A DNA stretch of 11,205 nucleotides, taken from contig CAYPJU010000129.1 of the NCBI GenBank assembly GCA_964411125.1, positions 1-11,205 of the forward strand, read 5' to 3'. Made by a program: the position numbers and the translations under genes. This document shows, piece after piece, positions 9,101 to 11,205 of this stretch (the stretch's first letter is position 1; every line of letters starts with the position of its first letter). The notes under the pieces were generated by a model. That model searched no databases and had not been told where the DNA came from. It was given only the letters and a program-made list of their open reading frames with translations. The DNA is from JBFIHF01 sp964411125. Its GTDB lineage: Bacteria > Myxococcota_A > Bradymonadia > Bradymonadales > Bradymonadaceae.

Positions 9101-10866
9101 GCGAGGAACAGTCGTCTGCACTCGTGCCGCTGAATCTTGCCGCTGGAAGTCTTCGGCACCGTGCCCGGCTTGATGAGGACGATGTGCGTCAGATCGATCT
9201 GATGGCGGCGACTCACCGCGTCTCTGACGGCACGCGAGACCTCGTACTTCGCCGGCGGACGATCGACCTCGTGGTCCGGAAGCGTCTCTTTGTAACGCCG
9301 ATCATCGGCCGCGCGCCCGCTCGTCGTTCGACGCTCCAGTTCGGCCACGACGACCAACTCTTCGCCGTCGTCGCCATCGATGGAGAACGCGGCCATCCCA
9401 CCCGGGCGAACCGCCTGGTGGGCTTCGCTCACGGTGAGCTCGATGTCCTGCGGGTAGATGTTCCGACCCCGAAAGATCATCAGGTCCTTACGTCGTCCCG
9501 TGACGACCAACTCCTCGCCGAGCAGAAAGCCGAGGTCACCGGTGCGGAGGAACTCCGGTCCATCCTCCCCTTCGAGGGTGGCTCGGAAGAGAGATGCGGA
9601 CTCCTCTTCGCGGGCCCAGTAGCCGTCGGCGACGCTGTCGCCAGAGACCCAGATCTCTCCCACGCGACAGTCCTGCAGCTCCCGACGGGTCTCCGGATCC
9701 ACGATGCGAACGTCCAGCTCCGGCGCGGATTTGCCCGCCGTCACGAGAGTCCTCGTACCGACTGACGGCGCGTCCTCCACCTGGATCTCGTCCCCTTCCA
9801 GCGAGTTGGACGCCACCTCCACGATGCGGGGCCCTTCTTTCGCCCCGGTCACGAGCAGCGTGGACTCCGCCAGCCCGTAGGCCGGCATGAACGCTTCGCG
9901 CGCGAAACCGGCAGGCGCGAAGGTTTCCACGAAACGATCGATGGTGTCTGCTCGAACGGGCTCCGCCGCGTTCAGCGCGACCCGCCACGTCGACAGGTCG
10001 AGCCCCTCGAGGTCCGCAGGGAGCACCTTCCGGACGCAAAGGTCGTACGCGAAGTTGGGGGCGGCACTGACCGTACCTCCATATTCGCTGACCGCGTTGA
10101 GCCAGCGCATCGGCTTGCGCAAGAAGTCGAGGGGCGACATCAAAACGACCCGACACCCCACGACTGCCGGGGTGATGATCTTACCGATCAGCCCCATGTC
10201 GTGGTACATCGGCAGCCAACTGATCCCCACGGTATCGGGGGTCGCTCCCAACGTGTGAGCGATCAGTTTCACGTTGTGGAACAGGTTGCGATGCGTGACG
10301 CGAACGCCACGGGGACGCGCAGTGGAGCCCGAGGTGTACTGCAGGAAAGCGAGCGAATCCGACGATTCGCTCTCCTGAGCGTCGTACGTCAGACCTTCGT
10401 TGTCGACGTCTGTCGCGCACCACGTCAGAGCGCCCGGCCCCATCCCCGCGTCGCCGATGACCCCCTGCGCCATCTGCTGAATCATGCTCGTCGTCGCCAC
10501 GACCCGTGGCTGCGAATCCTGAACGATGTGCATCAAGCGCGACAACGTCTGTTCCAGACGATGAGGGTTGGGCGGATACACCGGAACCGCCACGCGTCGG
10601 CTCAGCAGGCAACCGAAAAACGCGGTCACGTAGTCGAGACTCGGGGGATACAGCAGGAGGACACGATCTCCGGGGTCGGAAATTTCGGCCAGCTTCGCGG
10701 CCACGGCTCCACTGCGGGCGAGCAGCTCGGCATAGGTGAGTTCTCCCGAGACGTCTTCTCCGTTCTCGAGGAACGTGAGGAGCACTCGATCGGGTGCTTC
10801 GGCCGCGCGGGCTCGGAGCATGGAGTCGAGCGTCGCATCCGACCATTCGTTTTTCATTGCTGCCAT
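163..10866 (-). CDS. Lipopeptide synthetase: FAAL-ACP-EAL-C-A-PCP-C(MT)-A-PCP
   Basis: A 3567-residue cytoplasmic megasynthase (no signal peptide or membrane segment seen), predicted to make a methylated N-acyl dipeptide. Domain order by residue: FAAL 1-600, ACP 620-705, EAL 750-985, C1 986-1412, A1 1430-1930, PCP1 1940-2012, C2 2030-2920 with a methyltransferase at about 2200-2632, A2 2938-3437, PCP2 3458-3532, basic tail 3533-3567. All three carriers keep the phosphopantetheine serine (S663, S1976, S3492), both C domains keep the HHxxxD catalytic motif, and the adenylating domains keep the A10 lysine (K577, K1921, K3430). The frame is unbroken, arguing for a working gene. The first ATG (10866) is chosen because a GCAGG lies 10 bases upstream; ATG at codon 4 is possible. 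There is no release or epimerase domain, so a partner must act downstream. The EAL domain and the position of the methyltransferase are both unusual. Substrates and product are not known. Confidence 0.96.
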   Translation of the reverse strand: MAAMKNEWSDATLDSMLRARAAEAPDRVLLTFLENGEDVSGELTYAELLARSGAVAAKLAEISDPGDRVLLLYPPSLDYVTAFFGCLLSRRVAVPVYPPNPHRLEQTLSRLMHIVQDSQPRVVATTSMIQQMAQGVIGDAGMGPGALTWCATDVDNEGLTYDAQESESSDSLAFLQYTSGSTARPRGVRVTHRNLFHNVKLIAHTLGATPDTVGISWLPMYHDMGLIGKIITPAVVGCRVVLMSPLDFLRKPMRWLNAVSEYGGTVSAAPNFAYDLCVRKVLPADLEGLDLSTWRVALNAAEPVRADTIDRFVETFAPAGFAREAFMPAYGLAESTLLVTGAKEGPRIVEVASNSLEGDEIQVEDAPSVGTRTLVTAGKSAPELDVRIVDPETRRELQDCRVGEIWVSGDSVADGYWAREEESASLFRATLEGEDGPEFLRTGDLGFLLGEELVVTGRRKDLMIFRGRNIYPQDIELTVSEAHQAVRPGGMAAFSIDGDDGEELVVVAELERRTTSGRAADDRRYKETLPDHEVDRPPAKYEVSRAVRDAVSRRHQIDLTHIVLIKPGTVPKTSSGKIQRHECRRLFLANELDEFERLSKDDKASGTIPKEPPVIHPADLIDLPHEHRVERLVSYLAELVAFTVQRGTEEVVGVPLTSLGLDSLAAMEIQGHMESALSIRPFPSLLLGGAGVREVAEELATADLPAASQASSVGLDDISSEIFSGLSEGAQSEVIVGRDRSEAETSSALDVVREVISSRRARTVFQAVKALDDQRVLGYEALSRAWVGEAEHGGDELFQAAHRAELAEELDRVCRSLAIARRPELADGRVLFLNCLPRAFFDPRELLGSLGELLSGQSIDASQIVLEVTDRVHASDLDRMRDAVTTLRDQGYRFCIDSAGAGANTAALAELLSPAFLKVDRRIIENLAGSGGSGEKLRELQALAEGLGADLIAFGISDRATFDAVREAGIAFGQGYYLGFPEPNSGALSWSERGLWYYQNANPQSWAANIYYAGKLPAGTSRDKAAEAARAVVSRHRTLRTSYPNRNGEPIREYRSNYEPAIERVDARDWSVDRLERDFEKRSRVPFDLQKGPVIRFTFYERERRPILHVATHHIAADFWSLDQIVRELGEAVTTGPDYSPVDVSYDEYVSWQRQMLASNRGQWLENVWREQLSDSVPRLQLPGRLSRTMQTQNAGASFRKSLPQELMRSLDEIAVEKQTTRYALLLSVYQLLLHYWTGQGDFMVGVVAAGRTRSSFANVVGNFANPLPLRSHVERSLSFEDLVEQTRATLLQIIDAQEYPLETMLERFDVKREGSENPIVQTLFASEQSRDRAGVLGGQGGIETMDVGAGGITFDFGVMVHDFPDGSGGLRFQYNDTRFSEGMMARLADRYLYFVERIARNPSITIGDLLWDERDPEVVEMGTGAEVTEAPQVVHAMFEERAAEQPDAVAIVGSKRSWSYGEVNEQANRWARELQARGVGLESVVAVAMRRSPEQLIALLAILKAGGAYVPVAPEFPAARMQYMFEDSGARLVLTDGQVLDVGGVEVERLTVAELDSSSREHGHENLPVRQTADNLLTVLFTSGSTGRPKGIMIRHAALWNLIQWPDNPYALEAGDVVLQKTPFTFDMSPWEFFAPLAVGARVVVLGDDLQRQASDIRAAIENHGVTHLQVVPTQLQELLDHQDLSRAKTLRHIIAGGEVLTPTLRDALKVTLPTATLHNAYGPGEMFYTTVWTCTGESESVIPVGGPLPGLNLFLLNRSGILVGVEQPGELFGAGVSLARGYAGDARRTAERFVPAPFAPSAPGSRMYRSGDLLRWREDGSLTFVGRVDRQVKVQGNRVELEEVEIVLERHPDVARAAVVPVRAADGQRVERLAGFVTSKGPKLDGGDLRTFASDVLPYYAVPGFIEVIDEMPLTSSGKIDRLALAEQVGTDTGSTFVAPRNETERTIAAIWEEHLEVPSVGVHDDFYELGGHSLVAVRIRHRLSEALGVEITLDVLNRVTTVADLAAYVEEEERNLFAAVEKHDYGTQAPLSAEQRQMWILQNLESNRTTYHSPGVFQLDGPLHAGALQQALTRLAERHELLRTIYPIVDDEPVQKILPAPEVFPWNYHDVRDEADPVEKAREIVSSRVAEPFDLTEDVSLRVSLVRTGDETHVFCMSFHHIAIDEWTIALIFQELRALYENELLHASPEGMSPEELRVSDWNQAFDVAYRGLDVREQSDPTFQPQGWTSSYSGKSYSDEEMRDWLDGSLHHLEGEQLGRVLEVGCGTGMLLFRLAGQADEYVGLDFSPSALEYVEGVIDSLDRDLSHVRLVEGRADALGEIEGTFDTIIINSVVQYFPDQDYFESVLRAAADKLRPGGFVYVGDIRDSRSQFAFHASVQAQRASGETKRDELKSRALARSFEDDEVTLSPGDLAQLARAIPSIGYLDLAVPPAKHATEMSRFRYGAFFRAAEGMGDVKFADRRIDWMRDGLDATGVREALESSEGSLLVTSVPNARVEEASRLQAWLFGEGAHATVEEFLSSPKQLTSAIEPDELRAIGERNGYRVTVMPANDALGACVDVVYEPRGADLAAERPLTPVTSQVHQPGSAAPSAGLPREFGDPWTITTSLLNAKTKHRQEASKKEEAASRSPLPVPELQYADYAIWQNEQLRSKAYERGVSYWKGHLQGAPQGVDWPFGEEPSGREHPARYVQWDWSVETTEAVRAYARAHGTSEFVVVFTAFSAFLASYTGQPDITVGVGTTMRQRPEFKDIVGYLLNMLPLRTRIGEGGTYHQWFEETKKNWAESGPHQWIPLERIVEEMGVQRGVGRLPLYDVMFTYVPKALFRRSGAMVQEIEALPGVGLRPFEYGGVSHALCSLFVSVFKEGDRIGSEFEYDAARFEHWQIEQMAQRFENAVRRMLAEPLKSFVDEMSYAASVSQSSVDAWTQGPELDVPDTTLHEMFEERAAERPDATALRFDGGEWTFGELEARANRLARALQDRGVRRGTPVGVTVERSPELVMALLGVMKAGGAYVAMEPDLPQSRLAHLSADAGARIVVVDESGRAALGESATFDFVDVTVGSDESISTDRVDGEAESDDIAYVLYTSGTTGVPKGVLVPHSAVVNHVVWLADSYDVTDADVFLLKSSYGFDMSVSELFGPLCLGGVMAIARPGGQRDPKYLVEAVRDFGVTCLRVVPTALNLMLGESGVGEVDGTLRWIMLGGEALPPSVRDRFFELFEKTELHNPFGITETCVDVTRWKCLPSRQSEAVSLGTPMGNYQVYVLDEWGDSLPPRVSGEIHVGGRGVSYGYWGMPSRTATSFVPDRFSTRRGSRLYRSGDLGLWDDAGELHYRGRKDDQVQLFGIRIELGEVEAHLAAAPGVKQAAVKASDLGESRADELIAYVVPTGEGELDVSAVRAYLETVLRRAVVPTRYIVMDDLPRRPSGKVDRSSLPNPYEGSPAVQGETSTREAVPAEADVKERLKAIWCRVLRVEDVAFDANFFEVGGTSLRAIQVHRQLQEEFEVEIDVVELFGHTTIEQLAGFLERGEADMADDDASERSEERGRSRREALGRQRRRRSRDGN
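166..270 (-). other. C-terminal charged tail, residues 3533-3567 (possible docking segment)
   Basis: After PCP2 come about 35 residues: a short acidic stretch (ADDDASERSEE) and then a strongly Arg-rich one (RSRREALGRQRRRRSR). Highly charged tails after the last carrier are common in synthetases that pass their chain to a separate protein, and may help docking. That role is inferred from position and charge only. Confidence 0.45.
271..495 (-). other. Domain: peptidyl carrier PCP2, residues 3458-3532
   Basis: FFEVGGTSLRAIQ (3485-3497) is the PCP core with S3492 as the phosphopantetheine site. It would hold the finished acyl-dipeptide. No domain follows that could release it. Confidence 0.93.
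556..2055 (-). other. Domain: adenylation A2, residues 2938-3437
   Basis: Activates amino acid 2 and loads PCP2. Motifs: A2 MKAGGAYVAMEP (3011-3022), A3 YTSGTTGVPKG (3089-3099), A4 GFDMSVSELF (3133-3142), A5 NPFGITET (3229-3236), A7 YRSGDLGLW (3319-3327), A8 GRKDDQVQLFGIRIE (3337-3351), A10 RPSGKVDR (3426-3433) with K3430. Hand alignment to PheA gives pocket residues D M S R I L P V D K (D3135, M3136, S3139, then R, I, L, P3230, V, D and K3430). I do not recognise the code and call no substrate. A8 to A10 is uninterrupted, so the methyltransferase of this module is not in its usual place. Confidence 0.93.
2107..4779 (-). other. Domain: condensation C2, split by an inserted methyltransferase, residues 2030-2920
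   Basis: Joins the acyl-aminoacyl chain on PCP1 to amino acid 2 on PCP2. The N-terminal part (2030-2199) holds C1 LSAEQRQMWIL (2034-2044), C2 RHELLRTIY (2081-2089) and C3 SFHHIAIDEW (2161-2170, catalytic H2164; the usual glycine after Asp is Glu). The C-terminal part resumes at about 2635 with C4 LQYADYAIWQ (2641-2650), then C5 around VGVGTTMRQRPEF (2741-2753) and VGYLLNMLPLRTR (2757-2769). The C3 histidine to C4 tyrosine spacing is 480 residues against 33 in C1, so about 447 residues are inserted. With no epimerase domain in module 1, an LCL-type reaction is expected, but the subtype was not tested. Confidence 0.9.
2971..4269 (-). other. Domain: SAM-dependent methyltransferase inserted in C2, residues about 2200-2632
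   Basis: This matches the NRPS methyltransferase usually embedded in adenylation domains between A8 and A9. Readable blocks: GWTSSYSGKSYSDEEMRDW (2230-2248, usual GWnSSYTG then EEMrEW), the SAM-binding VLEVGCGTG (2264-2272), GLDFSPSAL (2287-2295), INSVVQYFPDQDYF (2334-2347), GGFVYVGDIRD (2361-2371), SRFRYGAFF (2444-2452, usual TRFRYDVvL) and SVPNAR (2495-2500). All main blocks are intact, so activity is likely. The family contains N-, O- and C-methyltransferases and the sequence by eye does not decide between them; N-methylation of an aminoacyl-PCP is commonest. The last part (about 2573-2632) is a low-complexity, Pro/Ser then Lys/Glu-rich linker back to C2. Confidence 0.91.
4831..5049 (-). 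other. Domain: peptidyl carrier PCP1, residues 1940-2012
   Basis: FYELGGHSLVAVR (1969-1981) is the PCP core with S1976 as the phosphopantetheine site. It carries amino acid 1, which is acylated by C1 and then passed as donor to C2. A short acidic linker (EEEE at 2013-2016) leads into C2. Confidence 0.94.
5077..6579 (-). other. Domain: adenylation A1, residues 1430-1930
   Basis: Activates amino acid 1 as aminoacyl-AMP and loads PCP1. Motifs: A2 LKAGGAYVPV (1504-1513), A3 FTSGSTGRPKG (1582-1592), A4 FTFDMSPWEFF (1625-1635), A5 NAYGPGE (1721-1727), A7 YRSGDLLRW (1810-1818), A8 GRVDRQVKVQGNRVE (1828-1842), A10 PLTSSGKIDR (1915-1924) with K1921. A5 has glycine where YGPTE has threonine. Hand alignment to PheA gives pocket residues D M W Q I A A Y T K (D1628, M1629, W1632, Q, I1695, A1697, A1722, Y1730, T1731, K1921). 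I do not recognise this code and make no substrate call. There is no methyltransferase between A8 and A10. Confidence 0.93.
6631..7911 (-). other. Domain: condensation C1 (N-acylating, starter-type by position), residues 986-1412
   Basis: By position this domain transfers the ACP-bound fatty acyl group to the amine of amino acid 1 on PCP1. Core motifs: C1 LSWSERGLWYY (988-998), C2 RHRTLRTSY (1035-1043), C3 HHIAADFW (1113-1120; H1114 is the catalytic histidine), C4 YDEYVSWQ (1146-1153), C5 around GRTRSSFANVVGNF (1251-1264). The usual glycine after the C3 aspartate is phenylalanine. The C3-to-C4 spacing is the normal 33 residues, in contrast with C2. Its first motif begins only about seven residues after the last EAL motif, so the two domains abut. 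Confidence 0.92.
7912..8619 (-). other. Domain: degenerate EAL (c-di-GMP phosphodiesterase/receptor fold), residues 750-985
   Basis: The full-length EAL pattern is readable in order: VFQAVKALDD (764-773, usual QPIvdl), GYEALSR (778-784, the ExLxR signature), LFLNCLPRAFF (831-841, usual sVNvsp), VLEVTD (865-870, usual ELTE), FCIDSAGAG (894-902, usual DDFGtG), LKVDRRII (917-924, usual KIDrsfv), IAFGISD (952-958, usual AEGVEt) and GQGYYLGFP (973-981, usual QGYlfgkP). Kept positions: E780, R784, N834, E867, D897, K918, Q974. Lost: the second Asp of DDFG (S898) and both Glu of AEGVE (F954, S957), which argues against phosphodiesterase activity. EAL proteins with lost catalytic residues, such as FimX and LapD, bind c-di-GMP as receptors, so sensing is the favoured inference. 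It could also be a purely structural remnant. No GGDEF partner domain is present. Position between the ACP and C1 would let it gate lipid transfer. Confidence 0.85.
8752..9009 (-). other. Domain: acyl carrier protein, residues 620-705
   Basis: LGLDSLAAMEI (659-669) is the phosphopantetheine attachment motif, with S663 as the modified serine. The DSL form is typical of ACPs next to FAALs or PKS modules, unlike the GGHS and GGTS motifs of the two PCPs later in the protein. It should carry the fatty acyl thioester made by the FAAL and present it to C1. About 45 acidic, serine-rich and probably flexible residues (705-749) separate it from the EAL domain. Confidence 0.92.
9067..10866 (-). other. 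Domain: fatty acyl-AMP ligase (FAAL), residues 1-600
   Basis: FAALs convert a free fatty acid and ATP to acyl-AMP and hand the acyl group to an adjacent carrier, not to CoA. Visible signatures: the P-loop-like YTSGSTARPRG (177-187), YHDMGLIG (221-228), SAAPNFAYDL (267-276), AYGLAEST (329-336), RTGDLGF (441-447), GRRKDLMIFRGRN (457-469) followed by IYPQDIE, and PKTSSGKIQR (571-580) with the catalytic lysine K577. The APNFAYDL and RNIYPQDIE blocks are those of FAALs rather than acyl-CoA synthetases or amino-acid adenylation domains. The fused ACP follows directly. Chain length of the lipid cannot be read from the sequence. Confidence 0.94.
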
Positions 10867-10876
10867 CTAGTACGTA

Positions 10877-10881
10877 CCTGC
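10877..10881 (-). promoter_or_regulatory. Weak ribosome binding site of the synthetase
   Basis: The minus strand reads GCAGG, then 10 bases, then ATG at 10866. It is a partial Shine-Dalgarno match at the long end of normal spacing. The alternative ATG at codon 4 (10857) has only GCAG close upstream, so the first ATG is preferred. Confidence 0.35.
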
Positions 10882-10899
10882 AGGACTACGGCGTGACGT

Positions 10900-10934
10900 C
10901 CCTCCCACGGGATTGAAGAAGACTTCAGGGAGGG
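10900..10934 (-). promoter_or_regulatory. Strong hairpin in the predicted synthetase leader
   Basis: CCCTCCC (10900-10906) pairs with GGGAGGG (10928-10934), and inside it TGAAG (10914-10918) pairs with CTTCA (10923-10927) around a four-base loop, with a seven-base bulge on one side. On the minus strand it lies in the leader between the proposed promoter and the weak ribosome site, with no T-run after it, so it is not a terminator in that direction. On the plus strand it is followed by CGGATTTTTA and would resemble an intrinsic terminator for antisense or rightward transcription. Roles in leader stability or attenuation are inference. Confidence 0.5.
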
Positions 10935-10962
10935 CGGATTTTTACGGAATTGAGCCAATGCG

Positions 10963-10992
10963 AGGATACGAGCACTCCGCGGTTGGGGTCAA
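10963..10992 (-). promoter_or_regulatory. Putative sigma70-like promoter of the synthetase
   Basis: On the minus strand, TTGACC (10992-10987) is followed after 18 bases by TATCCT (10968-10963). That is five of six and four of six matches to the sigma70 consensus at acceptable spacing, and the best pair I found in the upstream region. It predicts a start near 10955 and a leader of about 90 bases containing the hairpin. High-GC bacteria often use other promoter forms, so this stays a candidate. Confidence 0.4.
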
Positions 10993-11205
10993 GAAGCGGT
11001 CGCGCTCTGCTCACCACCAAGATCGAGGGGAGAACGGGCGCTCTCACTACCTTCCCAACTCCGCGTGTCGGAGGGCGTTTCGCCGCTCCCCTTGCAGCCG
11101 TCAGTTCGCGGATGCGGCTTGTGGGGTGCGGTGCCTCGCGCTATTCTCCTTTCAAGCTAACTAGAAACCATATCGATTGAAACGCTAACTGTCGTCGACG
11201 CCATG
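10993..11205. other. Upstream non-coding region, no gene recognised
   Basis: With 10867-10992 this makes 339 bases without a convincing gene. The part to about 11140 is GC-rich and featureless by eye. The right end (about 11141-11190) is clearly richer in A and T, with a direct repeat GCTAACT (11156-11162 and 11184-11190) and an inverted pair TTTCAA/TTGAAA (11150-11155 and 11177-11182), which might be a regulator site or part of a divergent promoter. An open frame of 83 codons on the plus strand (10913-11164) has no recognisable features. The window ends on an ATG (11203-11205) that could open a rightward gene. Confidence 0.5.

Noticed and set aside
10886..10900. A GTCACGC string in the leader, as in the start of c-di-GMP-I (GEMM) riboswitches, tempting given the EAL domain
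   Set aside because: Only this heptamer matches. The following conserved bases and the two-helix layout are absent, and the stretch from there to the ATG is too short for the aptamer.
10913..11164. Plus-strand open frame of 83 codons in the upstream region
   Set aside because: It starts inside the hairpin, has no ribosome site, and its Arg- and Ser-rich translation matches nothing I recognise.
11119..11205. Possible rightward promoter (TTGTGG, 17 bases, TATTCT) and terminal ATG at 11203
   Set aside because: The -35 match is only three of six, there is no ribosome site before the ATG, and no coding sequence follows within the window.

Overview
The window is almost entirely one giant minus-strand gene (163-10866, 3567 codons) for a lipopeptide synthetase. 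It is GC-rich by eye, with strongly GC-biased third positions, which suggests a high-GC bacterium with large secondary-metabolite clusters (myxobacterial, other deltaproteobacterial-type or an uncultured lineage). Nothing here fixes the taxon.

Read from the N terminus, the protein is: fatty acyl-AMP ligase (FAAL) - acyl carrier protein - EAL domain - condensation (C1) - adenylation (A1) - peptidyl carrier (PCP1) - condensation (C2) with a complete SAM methyltransferase inserted inside it - adenylation (A2) - peptidyl carrier (PCP2) - short Arg-rich tail. The expected chemistry is: FAAL activates a fatty acid and loads the ACP; C1 transfers the acyl group to amino acid 1 on PCP1; C2 joins that to amino acid 2 on PCP2; the methyltransferase adds a methyl group somewhere on this assembly. 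There is no thioesterase, reductase, terminal condensation or epimerase domain, so the acyl-dipeptide must be passed on or released by a protein outside the window.

Two features of the architecture stand out. First, an EAL domain, the fold of cyclic-di-GMP phosphodiesterases and receptors, sits between the lipid-loading ACP and the first condensation domain. It keeps the E-A-L-S-R signature and several ligand or metal positions but has lost others needed for catalysis, so it looks more like a c-di-GMP sensor or scaffold than an enzyme. Second, an NRPS-type methyltransferase normally embedded in adenylation domains is here inserted between core motifs C3 and C4 of C2. The intact C1 of the same protein serves as an internal control for the size of the insertion.

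Upstream (10867-11205) is a gene-free stretch with a reasonable sigma70-like promoter for the synthetase, a strong hairpin in the predicted leader, and an AT-rich island with short repeats at the right edge. Downstream on the same strand, 83 bases after the synthetase stop, the first 26 codons of another gene run off the left edge. Its start (MKLDYRGVS) resembles the small DUF4278 family. The long plus-strand open frames across the synthetase are antisense shadows of GC-rich coding DNA.
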